A stretch of DNA of 39,250 nt from assembly GCA_964598235.1 (NCBI GenBank), contig CAZRAY010000013.1, forward strand, positions 1 through 39,250. The letters are read 5' to 3'. The notes under the pieces are model-generated. The model had not been told where the DNA came from, ran no database searches, and saw nothing but the letters and a program-made list of their open reading frames with translations. Origin of the DNA: UBA652 sp964598235. GTDB lineage: Bacteria; Pseudomonadota; Gammaproteobacteria; Nitrosococcales; Methylophagaceae. Positions 8,286 through 17,579 of the stretch are shown here, in pieces; the first letter of the stretch is position 1; every line of letters begins with the position of its first letter. The position numbers and the translations under genes are program-made.

Positions 8286-9305
8286 TTAACTAAGTTGTTG
8301 GCTAAGACGCACTAATTCGTTTAGCTTTTGTTTGGCGGCGCCATTGGCAATCAAGGCATGCGCTTGTTGAATACCATCCTGTAGGTTAGAGACAAGATCC
8401 GCGGCATAAATAGCTGCGCCCGCATTAAAGGCGACAATATCACGTGCTGGGCCAGCCTGATTGGCAAAAACATTGGTAATTACCGCTAAGCTTTCAACGG
8501 CACTGCTAACGGATAGCTGACTGACGGAGGTACGGGCAAAGCCAAATTCTTCTGGGCTAATATCATAGGTTTTTATTTGCCCATTGCGTAGTTCTGCCAC
8601 ATGCGTGCCTGCACCAATACTGATTTCATCCAAACCATCTTCGGCATGTACGACTAAGACGTGTTCACTGCCCAGAGATTGTAATACTTCTGCCATCGGT
8701 CGGACCCACTGTGGATCAAAAACCCCTAAAACTTGGCGTTTAGCTTGTGCTGGATTAGTTAATGGGCCGAGTAAGTTGAACAGAGTGCGCACACCCATTT
8801 CTCGGCGGGGACCAATGGCATGTTTCATTGCGCCATGATGTTTCTGCGCAAATAAAAATCCGATCCCCACTTCATCAATACAGCGTTTGACTTGATCTGC
8901 CGAGAGTTCAAGATTCACACCTGCGGCTTCTAAGACATCAGCACTGCCCGAGCTGCTAGAGATTGAGCGGTTACCATGTTTGGCAACTTTTGCACCTGCA
9001 GCAGCCACCACAAAGGCACTCGCTGTTGATACATTAAATGTGCTAGCGCCATCGCCACCAGTACCACAAGTGTCGACGACATGGTCACCTGTGATTTCAA
9101 CAGGTGTGGCTAATTTACGCATGACTTTTGCAGCTGCTGCAATTTCTATCGCAGTTTCGCCTTTCATTTGTAAACCAATCAAGAAGCCACCGATTTGAGC
9201 GGGCGTGGCCTCGCCAGTCATGATGGTCTGCATCACCGATGTCATCTCTACATCCGTTAAATCTTGATGTTGTAGTACGCTACGAATAGCTGATTGAAGA
9301 TCCAT
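8286..9305 (-). CDS. trpD: Anthranilate phosphoribosyltransferase
   Basis: Transfers phosphoribose from PRPP to anthranilate. The 339 residues are standard for the stand-alone enzyme. The PRPP-binding stretch VDTCGTGGDGASTFNVSTA lies at about residue 78, followed by VAKHGNRSISSSSGSADVLE, and MGVRTLFNLLGPLTNPA is in the second half. It lies between trpG and trpC with short gaps of 20 and 16 bases, so the three are surely one operon. Confidence 0.98.
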   Translation of the reverse strand: MDLQSAIRSVLQHQDLTDVEMTSVMQTIMTGEATPAQIGGFLIGLQMKGETAIEIAAAAKVMRKLATPVEITGDHVVDTCGTGGDGASTFNVSTASAFVVAAAGAKVAKHGNRSISSSSGSADVLEAAGVNLELSADQVKRCIDEVGIGFLFAQKHHGAMKHAIGPRREMGVRTLFNLLGPLTNPAQAKRQVLGVFDPQWVRPMAEVLQSLGSEHVLVVHAEDGLDEISIGAGTHVAELRNGQIKTYDISPEEFGFARTSVSQLSVSSAVESLAVITNVFANQAGPARDIVAFNAGAAIYAADLVSNLQDGIQQAHALIANGAAKQKLNELVRLSQQLS

Positions 9306-9325
9306 AGAATTTTTCTTATTATTGT

Positions 9326-9910
9326 TTAAAGGGGGCGAGTGAGAAAATTATTTAACAAGGCATGACCTTGTTCGGTCAGAATCGATTCAGGATGAAATTG
9401 AACCCCTTCGATAGGCAGGCTGTTATGCTCAATTCCCATAATCTCATCTAGCTCGCCAGATTCTGTTTGTGTCCATGCCGTGATTGCAAAACAATCGGGT
9501 AGGGTTGCCCTATCAATTACCAATGAATGGTAACGGGTGGCGGTCAGTGGATTTTCTAACCCATGAAATACACCCGTATTATTATGGTAAATAGGGGAGG
9601 TTTTGCCATGCATAATTTTATTGGCGTGAATAATATTGCCACCAAATGCCTGACCAATAGATTGGTGACCCAAGCAGACGCCTAAAATAGGCATCTTACC
9701 CGCAAAATGCTTGATAACTTCTAGCGAAATACCGGCTTCATTTGGGGTGCAAGGCCCAGGGGAAACCACGATACGTTCAGGATTCAGTGCTTCTATTTGT
9801 GCAATGCTGATTTTATCATTTCGATAGACCTGCACATCGGCACCTAACTCACCAAAATATTGGACAAGATTATAGGTAAAAGAATCATAGTTATCGATCA
9901 TCAACAGCAT
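9326..9910 (-). CDS. trpG: Anthranilate/aminodeoxychorismate synthase glutamine amidotransferase subunit
   Basis: Class I glutamine amidotransferase that supplies ammonia to TrpE and, in many bacteria, also to PabB. The oxyanion-site motif VVSPGPCTPNEAG, the nucleophile-elbow GVCLGHQ (Cys near residue 79) and the His-Glu pair in GVQFHPESI are all present. The length of 194 residues is that of the free subunit. The large subunit gene is not in the window. With no pabB in sight the name trpG rests on the trpD and trpC neighbours; dual use is possible. Confidence 0.95.
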   Translation of the reverse strand: MLLMIDNYDSFTYNLVQYFGELGADVQVYRNDKISIAQIEALNPERIVVSPGPCTPNEAGISLEVIKHFAGKMPILGVCLGHQSIGQAFGGNIIHANKIMHGKTSPIYHNNTGVFHGLENPLTATRYHSLVIDRATLPDCFAITAWTQTESGELDEIMGIEHNSLPIEGVQFHPESILTEQGHALLNNFLTRPL

Positions 9911-9989
9911 AGGGTTTCTCAGGACAAGTGTACTTTAACGCCCCATTTTATCAAAAAATGACAGACAAAGCATGCCACATTAATAGGTA

Positions 9990-10703
9990 TCACGAAGCAG
10001 ATTCATTTTGATAGCGTTGTTGTAATAATTTCACTCGTTTCACATAGACCTGAGTTTCTGCATAAGGCGGAATACCATTATACTTTTTGACGGCATTTGG
10101 GCCAGCATTATATGCGGCTGTTGCAAGTGAGGTGTCATTATTAAATTTGGCGAGCATTTGTGCGAGATATTTAGCACCTCCATTAATGTTTTGCTCAGGA
10201 TCAAGCGAGTTTTGTACCCCTAAATCCTTTGCTGTCGCGGGCATGAGTTGCATTAAACCCTGCGCACCAACAGGCGATCTCGCTTTCGGATTAAACGCAG
10301 ACTCAGCGTGAATAACTGCACGAATCAAAGCCTCATCCACTTGATGTTCTTGGCTAGCTTGTTTTATAAAGTCGACATAGTCAGTGTGGCGAAGTTTGAC
10401 ATTATTCCAATCAATAGTTGATTCAGGATCACAAGCAAAGCAGCTGACTTTAAAGGTTAATACTTCAACGTCATCTCGGTCTTCTGGTTTTTGATTTGTA
10501 TACACCATCACATCATCAGGCTTGGCATATTTGTAGATATAGGAGGTACTATCGCTTTTTCCTTCAACGTGATACGTGTTTTTTTGGCCTTCTGGAATAT
10601 TAGTATATTCAATGACACCATCATCACGTTCCACCCGTTGAATGCCATCTGCCAAAGTAGGCAGGGGCAAGAGCAAGGAAATTAATAACAGGATATAAGG
10701 CAT
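9990..10703 (-). CDS. Secreted lytic transglycosylase (SLT domain) with DUF4124-like N-terminus
   Basis: Cleaves peptidoglycan glycan strands in the periplasm. A signal peptide (MPYILLLISLLLPLPTLADG) is followed by two short repeats resembling DUF4124, with VIEYTNIPE and DVMVYTNQKPE, and by a CFAC cysteine pair near residue 90. The SLT domain fills the second half: the catalytic Glu is in IRAVIHAESAFNPKA, then GAQGLMQLMPATAKDLGV, NINGGAKYLAQML and TAAYNAGPNAV. Its start codon overlaps the fumarase stop by one base, so it is translated from the same message. Exact family name within SLT family 1 is uncertain. Confidence 0.92.
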   Translation of the reverse strand: MPYILLLISLLLPLPTLADGIQRVERDDGVIEYTNIPEGQKNTYHVEGKSDSTSYIYKYAKPDDVMVYTNQKPEDRDDVEVLTFKVSCFACDPESTIDWNNVKLRHTDYVDFIKQASQEHQVDEALIRAVIHAESAFNPKARSPVGAQGLMQLMPATAKDLGVQNSLDPEQNINGGAKYLAQMLAKFNNDTSLATAAYNAGPNAVKKYNGIPPYAETQVYVKRVKLLQQRYQNESAS

Positions 10704-12223
10704 TATATTAAGTTTTCATCGGCGATACGTTGGCGCCATTCAATCGGGGCCGCAAGATGAACCGATTTACCTCGACTATCCACGGCAACGGTGACAGGCA
10801 TATTTTCAACTGTAAATTCACGAATGGCTTCCATTCCTAATTCTTCAAACGCGATAATGCGTGATGCTTTAATCGCTTTTGAAACGAGATAAGCTGCCCC
10901 ACCGACTGCAATTAAAGAAACGGCTCCGTGTTGCTGAATAGACTGACAGGTTTTCTCCCCACGCTCTGCTTTACCAATCATACCCAATAGACTGGTTTGG
11001 CTGAGCATCAGATCAGTAAATTTATCCATACGGGTTGCAGTGGTTGGGCCAGCGGGGCCTACTATTTCATTATTGACGGGATCCACTGGGCCAACATAAT
11101 AGATAAAACGGCCATTAAAATCGAGACCAGTAGGCAATGATTCGTTATTGCTTAATAAATCTGCTATTTTTTTATGGGCGGCATCGCGACCTGTGAGTAA
11201 TTTTCCAGAGAGCAGTAATGTATCACCAGGTTGCCATTGTTGAATATCATCGGCGGTCACGGTATCAAGATCAATATGACGTCTACCTTCGGCGGCTTGC
11301 CAAGTGAGTTCAGGCCAGTCAGATAATTGGGGTGGCTCAAACTGAGCGGGTCCTGTGCCATCCAGCGTAAAATGGATATGGCGTGTTGCGGCACAATTTG
11401 GAATCATGGCAATAGGCAGGGAGGCGGCATGAGTTGGGTAATCATTAATTTTAACGTCAAGCACGGTAGTGAGGCCACCCAAGCCCTGGGCACCAATACC
11501 TAGTTGATTGACCTTTTCATAGAGTTCAATCCGTAATGTCTCAGCAGTCGTTTGTGCTCCACGCTCAATCAAACTTTGTATATCTATGGATTCCATCAAG
11601 GATTGTTTTGCCATCAACATTGCTTTTTCAGCGGTGCCGCCAACGCCAATGCCAAGTATGCCCGGCGGGCACCACCCTGCGCCCATTTTGGGTACGGTAT
11701 CCAGTACCCAGTCAACGAGGCTATCATTGGGATTTAACACGGTGAATTGCGCTTTATTTTCAGAGCCGCCCCCTTTCGCGGCAACCGTAATTTCTATTTC
11801 ATCGCCAGCCACTAGCTGAGTATGAATAACAGCGGGCGTGTTGTCGCCTGTGTTGGTTCTTGTGCCGAGTGGATCTGAAACGATAGAAGCACGCAATATA
11901 TTATCAGGCTGTAGATAAGCACGCCGTACGCCTTCGTTCACCATCTCATCCAGTGATTGTGTCGTATCCCATTGCACATGCATGCCTACTTTAAGAAACA
12001 CATTAACAATACCGGTATCTTGGCAAATAGGGCGCTTATCTTCAGCACACATCCGAGAATTAACCAGAATTTGAGCAATCGCATCTTTGGCGGCGGTGGA
12101 CTGTTCTTTATCGTATGCTGCGCTCATTGCCTGAATAAAATCGCGTGGATGATAAACAGCAATAAATTGCAGGGCGTCTGCAATGCTATCAATAAAATCT
12201 GTAGATTTTATCCGTGTTGACAT
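10703..12223 (-). CDS. fumA: Fumarate hydratase, class I (iron-sulfur)
   Basis: Interconverts fumarate and malate in the TCA cycle using a [4Fe-4S] cluster. Both parts are fused in one 506-residue chain: the alpha part with RPICQDTGIVNVFLKVG and GGGSENKAQFTVLNP, a middle GWCPPGILGIGVGGTAEKAM and GLGGLTTVLDVKI, and the beta part with GDTLLLSGKLLTGRDAAHKK, YYVGPVDP and GPAGPTTATRMDKFTD. Cluster cysteines can be placed in RPICQDTG and the CPPG segment, with a third in NCAATRH. It lies five bases after proS and may be co-transcribed. The symbol follows E. coli; fumB would be equally fair. Confidence 0.95.
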   Translation of the reverse strand: MSTRIKSTDFIDSIADALQFIAVYHPRDFIQAMSAAYDKEQSTAAKDAIAQILVNSRMCAEDKRPICQDTGIVNVFLKVGMHVQWDTTQSLDEMVNEGVRRAYLQPDNILRASIVSDPLGTRTNTGDNTPAVIHTQLVAGDEIEITVAAKGGGSENKAQFTVLNPNDSLVDWVLDTVPKMGAGWCPPGILGIGVGGTAEKAMLMAKQSLMESIDIQSLIERGAQTTAETLRIELYEKVNQLGIGAQGLGGLTTVLDVKINDYPTHAASLPIAMIPNCAATRHIHFTLDGTGPAQFEPPQLSDWPELTWQAAEGRRHIDLDTVTADDIQQWQPGDTLLLSGKLLTGRDAAHKKIADLLSNNESLPTGLDFNGRFIYYVGPVDPVNNEIVGPAGPTTATRMDKFTDLMLSQTSLLGMIGKAERGEKTCQSIQQHGAVSLIAVGGAAYLVSKAIKASRIIAFEELGMEAIREFTVENMPVTVAVDSRGKSVHLAAPIEWRQRIADENLI

Positions 12224-12228
12224 GGCTA

Positions 12229-13938
12229 TTAGCTTAACTGAGCGCGTAGTTGGTTAACTACATTGGTTAAAGACCAATCTTCGCTATCAGATTCAATTCG
12301 AGATTTATATTCAATTTGGCCCTTATCAAGACTACGTTCACCCAGCACCAAACGATGCGGGATGCCCATTAATTCCATATCGGCAAAGGCGACACCAGGG
12401 CGCAAGCCACGATCATCATAAAGCACATCAAAGCCAGCAGATTTCAGTTCTTCATAAAGCACATCTGCTGCGTCACGTAATCGCACCGATTTATGGGCAT
12501 TGATGGGGACTAAAACAACTTCGAATGGTGCAATGCTTAGAGGCCATACAATGCCGCGGTCATCATAGTGTTGCTCAATGGCTGCCGCGACAACACGTGA
12601 TACACCAATACCATAACAACCCATGGTGAGGATTTGTGCTTTACCTGATTCACCGAGCACATTGGCATTCAGTTTCTCACTATAATTATCGCCCAATTGG
12701 AAGATATGGCCGACTTCGATACCGCGTGCGATATCCAGTGTGCCGTTGCCGTCTGGGCTAGGATCGCCCGAGATCACATTACGCAAATCAGCCACATCTG
12801 GCTCAGCCAAATCACGCCCCCAGTTAACACCACTAATGTGCTGGTTATCTTGATTGGCGCCACAGACAAAGTCTGCCATCAGAATGGCGCTGCGATCCGC
12901 AATCACAGGGATTGTTAAGCCAATTGGGCCAATAGATCCAACGTGGGCGCCAGACACTTCAAATGCTTTTTCAGGTGTGACAAACGTTAATGGCGTCGCC
13001 ACCGCAGGTAATTTTTCCGCCTTAATTTCATTGAGCTCATGATCGCCGCGCACGACTAATGCAATCACACTATTTTCTTCGCTGCCTTCAACCAGCAATG
13101 TTTTAAGGCATTGACTCGAAGGAATCTTTAGAAAGTCACACACATCTTCAATGGTATATTTTTTAGGCGTGTCTACGGTGGTTTTTTCAGCGGTAGCAGC
13201 AGGGCGGTCACCTGCTGGCGCTAACGCTTCTGCTAATTCCACATTGGCGGCATAATCACTGCCATCACTAAATGCAATCGCATCTTCACCTGTGCTAGCC
13301 AAGACATGGAACTCATGCGAGGCTTCACCACCAATGCTGCCTGTATCCGCTTGTACGGGTCTAAAATTTAGGCCCACACGGGTGAAAATACGGTTATAAG
13401 CTGCAAACATGGCATCATAAGTCGCCTGTAATGAGGCCTGATCAATATGGAAAGAATACGCATCCTTCATCAAAAATTCACGCGCACGCATCACACCAAA
13501 ACGCGGACGAATTTCATCACGGAATTTGGTCTGAATTTGATAGAAGGTAATCGGCAGTTGTTTATAACTACGCAATTCACTACGGGCTAAATCAGTGATC
13601 ACCTCTTCATGGGTGGGGCCATAACAAAATTCACGGCCATGACGATCGGTGAGCCTGAGCAATTCGGGGCCATACTTTTCCCAGCGCGCACTTTCATGCC
13701 ATAGTTCAGCCGGTTGAATTGTTGGCATTAACAGCTCTTGTGCGCCCGCATTATTCATTTCATCGCGCACAATATTTTCGACTTTACGTAATACGCGTAA
13801 GCCCATCGGTAACCATGTATATAAGCCAGAGGCGAGGCGGCGAATTAATCCCGCTCGGAGCATGAGCTGATGGCTCATGACTTCAGCGTCAGCAGGGGTT
13901 TCTTTTAGGGTAGAAATGAGTATGTTTGATGCGCGCAT
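12229..13938 (-). CDS. proS: Prolyl-tRNA synthetase (with editing insertion)
   Basis: Charges tRNA-Pro. The 569 residues and the start MRASNILISTLKETPADAE match the bacterial-type enzyme of E. coli. Class II motifs are RKVENIVRDEMNNAGAQELL, PITFYQIQTKFRDEIRPRFG and MGCYGIGVSRVVAA. The YbaK-like editing insertion that clears mischarged Ala-tRNA-Pro occupies roughly residues 220-405 (LKTLLVEGSEE, LVVRGDHELNEIKAEKL, GSIGPIGL). The C-terminal anticodon domain contains YEELKSAGFDVLYDDR. It lies between the MIF homologue and fumarase. Confidence 0.98.
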   Translation of the reverse strand: MRASNILISTLKETPADAEVMSHQLMLRAGLIRRLASGLYTWLPMGLRVLRKVENIVRDEMNNAGAQELLMPTIQPAELWHESARWEKYGPELLRLTDRHGREFCYGPTHEEVITDLARSELRSYKQLPITFYQIQTKFRDEIRPRFGVMRAREFLMKDAYSFHIDQASLQATYDAMFAAYNRIFTRVGLNFRPVQADTGSIGGEASHEFHVLASTGEDAIAFSDGSDYAANVELAEALAPAGDRPAATAEKTTVDTPKKYTIEDVCDFLKIPSSQCLKTLLVEGSEENSVIALVVRGDHELNEIKAEKLPAVATPLTFVTPEKAFEVSGAHVGSIGPIGLTIPVIADRSAILMADFVCGANQDNQHISGVNWGRDLAEPDVADLRNVISGDPSPDGNGTLDIARGIEVGHIFQLGDNYSEKLNANVLGESGKAQILTMGCYGIGVSRVVAAAIEQHYDDRGIVWPLSIAPFEVVLVPINAHKSVRLRDAADVLYEELKSAGFDVLYDDRGLRPGVAFADMELMGIPHRLVLGERSLDKGQIEYKSRIESDSEDWSLTNVVNQLRAQLS

Positions 13939-13960
13939 GCGAAGTGTAACGTCCTATGTG

Positions 13961-13990
13961 GTTGTGTTTACGTGTGTTTACGTGTGTTTA
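13961..13990. repeat. Three tandem 10 bp repeats before proS
   Basis: Three adjacent copies of CGTGTGTTTA, the first with one mismatch (GTTGTGTTTA). The last copy includes the stop codon of the MIF homologue. They sit about 25-50 bases in front of the proS start, in the leader of that gene if it has its own promoter. No function is known to me; replication slippage could have made them. Confidence 0.7.
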
Positions 13991-14320
13991 GAAAGTGCTA
14001 TGGTTCCAGCCCCAGTTTTGGCGTGGGGAATCAGTCATACTGATATAAATTCGGTCACCAGGAATATTGAATTGTGTATTTATCAGCTGACATAAGGCAT
14101 CTGAGAGTGCCGTTGTGTCTGGTAGGCCAAGACTGCGATAGTCAATAAAAGCGACAGGATCGGTGCTGCCATCCATGCTCATTATTTTATCGGTATTCAA
14201 TGACACCATGACATAACGCTCAGGTTTTCCACTGACGCGTGCTACGGCTTGGCTTGCCGTCTTAATAAAGCTTTCAGCATCATTGCAAGATTGATTTGTT
14301 TCGATATACATGTAAGGCAT
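13988..14320 (-). CDS. MIF/D-dopachrome-tautomerase family protein
   Basis: Tautomerase-superfamily protein of 110 residues resembling animal macrophage migration inhibitory factor. Met1 is followed by Pro2, the catalytic base once Met is removed. The C-terminus GWNHSTF copies the MIF ending GWNNSTF, and VSGKPERYVMVSLNTDKIM, GDRIYISMTD and SLGLPDTTAL align along the length. The CxxC oxidoreductase motif of human MIF is absent. Members often show phenylpyruvate or dopachrome tautomerase activity in vitro, but the bacterial role is unknown. It precedes proS on the same strand, 49 bases away. Confidence 0.88.
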   Translation of the reverse strand: MPYMYIETNQSCNDAESFIKTASQAVARVSGKPERYVMVSLNTDKIMSMDGSTDPVAFIDYRSLGLPDTTALSDALCQLINTQFNIPGDRIYISMTDSPRQNWGWNHSTF

Positions 14321-14359
14321 CGTATTTCCCGGGTCTGAATTTGTCTCGTTAGATATAAT

Positions 14360-14887
14360 TTATTCTGTTGTTGTATCGGTGGTTGCCGTTGGCGTAACGC
14401 TAGTTGATTCTGCGGTAACAGGAGGCGTATCACAATACTCTTTTACTTTTTCTTTCATATCACTAATACGCTGTTGCCGTTCTTCTTCCGATAATCGGGT
14501 ATAAGAACCATCTGTTTCTTTTACACGAACACGGCCATAAGAGCGATATAATTTAAGATTTTGAGTGGCAGCACGACAATTCTGTTTTTGCACTGCTTCT
14601 TGTTGCTTTAAATGTTCTTCCTTTTGATCAGTAATGTATTTTTCTTGTTCGGCTTTTCGATTTGTTTCCACGCGCTCATTAAGTTTTTCTGCTGCTATGT
14701 CGGGATCAACTGCTGGCTTGGGTGGTGGCGCCACTGTTTCAGTGTTCGTATCATTTGGTTTGATTTGCGAGTAATGCACATTTCCATTAGCATCTGTCCA
14801 TTTATGGACTTCAGCATTAGCCGGTTGAGCAATTAGTAACAAAATAAAAATAGATTGGCTAAAAATTCGAAGTAGATTATATAACAT
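14360..14887 (-). CDS. DUF4124 domain secreted protein
   Basis: Exported protein of unknown function, 175 residues. A signal peptide ends at about residue 25 (IAQPANA), followed at once by the DUF4124 signature VHKWTDANGNVHYSQIKP. The middle is a charged, Gln- and Glu-rich helix likely to form a coiled coil (residues 65-105), then YRSYGRVRVKETDGSYTRLS and a Thr-rich tail. DUF4124 proteins are frequent in gammaproteobacterial envelopes, and the transglycosylase in this same strand carries a related domain. It is the first gene of the leftward run that ends at trpC and is divergent from the pseudouridine synthase. Confidence 0.88.
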   Translation of the reverse strand: MLYNLLRIFSQSIFILLLIAQPANAEVHKWTDANGNVHYSQIKPNDTNTETVAPPPKPAVDPDIAAEKLNERVETNRKAEQEKYITDQKEEHLKQQEAVQKQNCRAATQNLKLYRSYGRVRVKETDGSYTRLSEEERQQRISDMKEKVKEYCDTPPVTAESTSVTPTATTDTTTE

Positions 14888-14952
14888 AGATTTTATTCCC
14901 CTTTAAAATACTGATATCCTGTTCATTTTACGCGAAAATTAGTGAAGATGAC

Positions 14953-15789
14953 ATGATTGACGATCCATCTCAATTTGAAATCCATATTGAGGTTAAACAA
15001 ACTGATTTATTAGCGGTAGACATATTGGCTAATAAAACGAGATTATCAAAACAAAAAATCAAGAAAGTCATGCAACAAGGTGCGGTATGGTTAACCAATG
15101 GACAGCAAATACGGCGCTTGCGGCGAGCAAAGAAAAGCCTATCTATTGGTCAGGTTATTCACCTCTATTATGACAAGGCCGTACTAGAACAGGTTCCACC
15201 ACCAGCAGAATTAGTTGCTGATTTGGGTGCTTATACGGTATGGAACAAGCCTAATGGTATGTTATCTCAAGGATCAAAATGGGGAGATCATTGCACGATC
15301 ACAAGGTGGGCGGAACAATCGCTTATACCTGAACGCACTAGTTTTGCCGTGCACCGGCTTGATCGGGCAACCCATGGTCTGATTATCGTAGCACATGAGA
15401 AAAAGGCAGCGATCGCTTTATCTGCTTTATTCCATGATCGCAAGATTGATAAGCGATATCGGGCAGTGGTAGAAGGCAAGTTAGCCACTGATGTGGGGGA
15501 AGTCACCCGTCGTGTTGAGATAGAAATTGATGGGCGGCGCGCCATCAGTCTGTTTCGTGTCTTACACTATGATCCGAAACGAGACCAAAGTCGCTTAGAA
15601 GTATCGATTGAAACGGGGCGTAAACATCAAATACGCCGACACCTTGCGAGCATTGGTCATCCAATCGTGGGGGATCGTTTGCACGGAAATGCGGGTGAAT
15701 CATCGGTTGATTTGCAGTTATACGCGTATTATTTGGCGTTTGAGTGTCCAGTTACTCAGCAAACACAACGATTTGAGTTGAAATCCTAA
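14953..15789 (+). CDS. RluA-family RNA pseudouridine synthase
   Basis: Isomerises uridine to pseudouridine in RNA. An S4-like RNA-binding segment occupies about residues 15-70 (LSKQKIKKVMQQGAVWLTNG) and the catalytic domain follows. The catalytic Asp is in the motif FAVHRLDRATHGLIIVAHEK near residue 138. The entry strand reads YTVWNKPNGMLSQG, and ETGRKHQIRRHLASIGHPIVGD is the usual RluA motif near the end. The target site (rRNA or tRNA) cannot be read from the sequence. The stop lies two bases from the feoB stop in convergent orientation. Confidence 0.92.
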   Translation: MIDDPSQFEIHIEVKQTDLLAVDILANKTRLSKQKIKKVMQQGAVWLTNGQQIRRLRRAKKSLSIGQVIHLYYDKAVLEQVPPPAELVADLGAYTVWNKPNGMLSQGSKWGDHCTITRWAEQSLIPERTSFAVHRLDRATHGLIIVAHEKKAAIALSALFHDRKIDKRYRAVVEGKLATDVGEVTRRVEIEIDGRRAISLFRVLHYDPKRDQSRLEVSIETGRKHQIRRHLASIGHPIVGDRLHGNAGESSVDLQLYAYYLAFECPVTQQTQRFELKS

Positions 15790-15791
15790 AT

Positions 15792-17579
15792 TTAGAAGCC
15801 TAACGCACGCGCTGATTGATAAAATATCGTGCTTACTAACCAGGCCAAACCCAATGGCCATGCTAATGCAAACAGAGTAAACCAATCTGATTTTGCTTCA
15901 GCGCGCAGGGTGGCAATAGTGGACAGGCAAGGTGTATAGAGCAGAGTAAACAACATAAAGCTATAGGCTTGAACCCAATCAATTTGATCGGCGATACCTT
16001 GCATTAACGCTGTGCCTTCTAGGCCATAAATAACGGCTAAAGCACCAATGACAATTTCTTTGGCGACAAAACCAAAAATGAGTGCAATCGTCAGTTCTGG
16101 GTTAATACCTGCAGGCGATAAAATCGGAGACATGACTTCGCCAATCCAACCTGCCCAACTTGCGCTGCTCGCAGGTTCGACTCCCCATGGTAAATGGGTT
16201 AATAACCACACAGCGATTACGCCTAAAGTAATGAATTTAGTCGCGCGATGTAAAAAGTGTTTAATTTCATGCCAACCACGGAGTAGCATTTGGCGGAAAG
16301 TGGGCCGGCGGTAAGGTGGTAATTCAAGCACAAAATTCTCGTCATTATTAAATCTACTTTTAAATAATAAAGCGGTCAAAATAACGGCGGCAAATGTCAT
16401 CAAATACAGACTAAATAAAACAACCGGTGCATGGCGTGGCGAGAATAATGCCGTGGTGAAGAAGACGAATACTTGTAACCTTGCAGAGCAAAGTGAGAAA
16501 GGAATAACCAGCATACTGAGTAAACGTAAACCTCGGCTACGCATAGTTCGTGTGCCCATCAGGGCGGGCACATTACAGCCAAACCCCATTAATAACATTA
16601 CAAACCCACGGCCATCTAGGCCGAGCTTGGTCATTAACGCATCCATTAAGAAAGCGGCGCGTGATAGATAACCACTGTCTTCCACAATCGCCATAAATAA
16701 GAAGAATAAAATGATGATAGGTACAAAAGAGGCGACCGTGGCGATACCATCAAAGACGCCATCTAATAAAAAATCATTCAGTAAGGGCGGAAAGCTGGAA
16801 AAGAGAGGGACCAGTGCATTATCTCGAAAACCAGTGAGCAGCCATGCGACGAGTTCTTGCAACGGCGTACCGATTAGGTAAATGGCCTGAAACAATAAAA
16901 ACATAATGCCAAAGAATAAAGGCAGGCCAAACCATCGATGCAAGAACACACGATCTAGTTTTTCAGTGAGTGGGTAGGAAAGTTGTGCGGGTTGATCGAC
17001 ACTATGTTGTAGTATTTTATGCAGATCAGATTCAATCTGCTCATTATCTGCAAAATCAAGTTGTATTTTGGAAACGGGCACTGCTTCACTATGCTGGAGT
17101 GCCTTTTCTATTAGCTGATATGCATCGCCATAGCCTTGGCCATATTTGGCACTGAGTAAGGCGGTTGGATAGCCAATATCTTGGCTTAGTTTATCTGTAT
17201 CAATAATAATACCGAGCTTTTGTGCTTCATCTGACATATTAAGCAACAATACGGCAGGTAAACCTAATGCACGCAGTTGTAGTGCTAGCGCCAGTTGTCG
17301 ATCTATTTGCGCTGCATTCGCGACGATTAAAATAAGATCGAGTGTATTATTAGATAAAAAGTGGCGAACAACTTGTTCATCATCTGAAAAGCCATGTAAG
17401 TCATAGATACCCGGCAAATCGATTAATTCAACCATCTCGCCAGCAAGCAATAGTTTGGCGCTCATCAAATCAACGGTGACACCTGGCCAATTAGCAATTT
17501 TTGAGCTGGCACCGCTCATGCGATTGAATAGGGTGGACTTACCTGAATTAGGCATTCCCAATAAGGCGATACGCTTCAT
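15792..17579 (-). CDS. feoB: Ferrous iron transporter FeoB (short form)
   Basis: GTP-gated Fe2+ uptake protein of the inner membrane. The N-terminal G domain has GMPNSGKST at residues 8-16, DLPGIYDLHGFS as G3 and LNMSDEA as G4. The membrane part carries two Gate segments, the first with GFGCNVPALMGTRTMRSRG, whose Cys is conserved, and the second with GFVAKEIVIGALAVIYG. At 595 residues it is much shorter than the E. coli protein (773); the region between G domain and membrane and the C-terminus are both trimmed. No break in frame is seen, so this is a compact variant, not a fragment. No feoC is present. Confidence 0.95.
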   Translation of the reverse strand: MKRIALLGMPNSGKSTLFNRMSGASSKIANWPGVTVDLMSAKLLLAGEMVELIDLPGIYDLHGFSDDEQVVRHFLSNNTLDLILIVANAAQIDRQLALALQLRALGLPAVLLLNMSDEAQKLGIIIDTDKLSQDIGYPTALLSAKYGQGYGDAYQLIEKALQHSEAVPVSKIQLDFADNEQIESDLHKILQHSVDQPAQLSYPLTEKLDRVFLHRWFGLPLFFGIMFLLFQAIYLIGTPLQELVAWLLTGFRDNALVPLFSSFPPLLNDFLLDGVFDGIATVASFVPIIILFFLFMAIVEDSGYLSRAAFLMDALMTKLGLDGRGFVMLLMGFGCNVPALMGTRTMRSRGLRLLSMLVIPFSLCSARLQVFVFFTTALFSPRHAPVVLFSLYLMTFAAVILTALLFKSRFNNDENFVLELPPYRRPTFRQMLLRGWHEIKHFLHRATKFITLGVIAVWLLTHLPWGVEPASSASWAGWIGEVMSPILSPAGINPELTIALIFGFVAKEIVIGALAVIYGLEGTALMQGIADQIDWVQAYSFMLFTLLYTPCLSTIATLRAEAKSDWFTLFALAWPLGLAWLVSTIFYQSARALGF

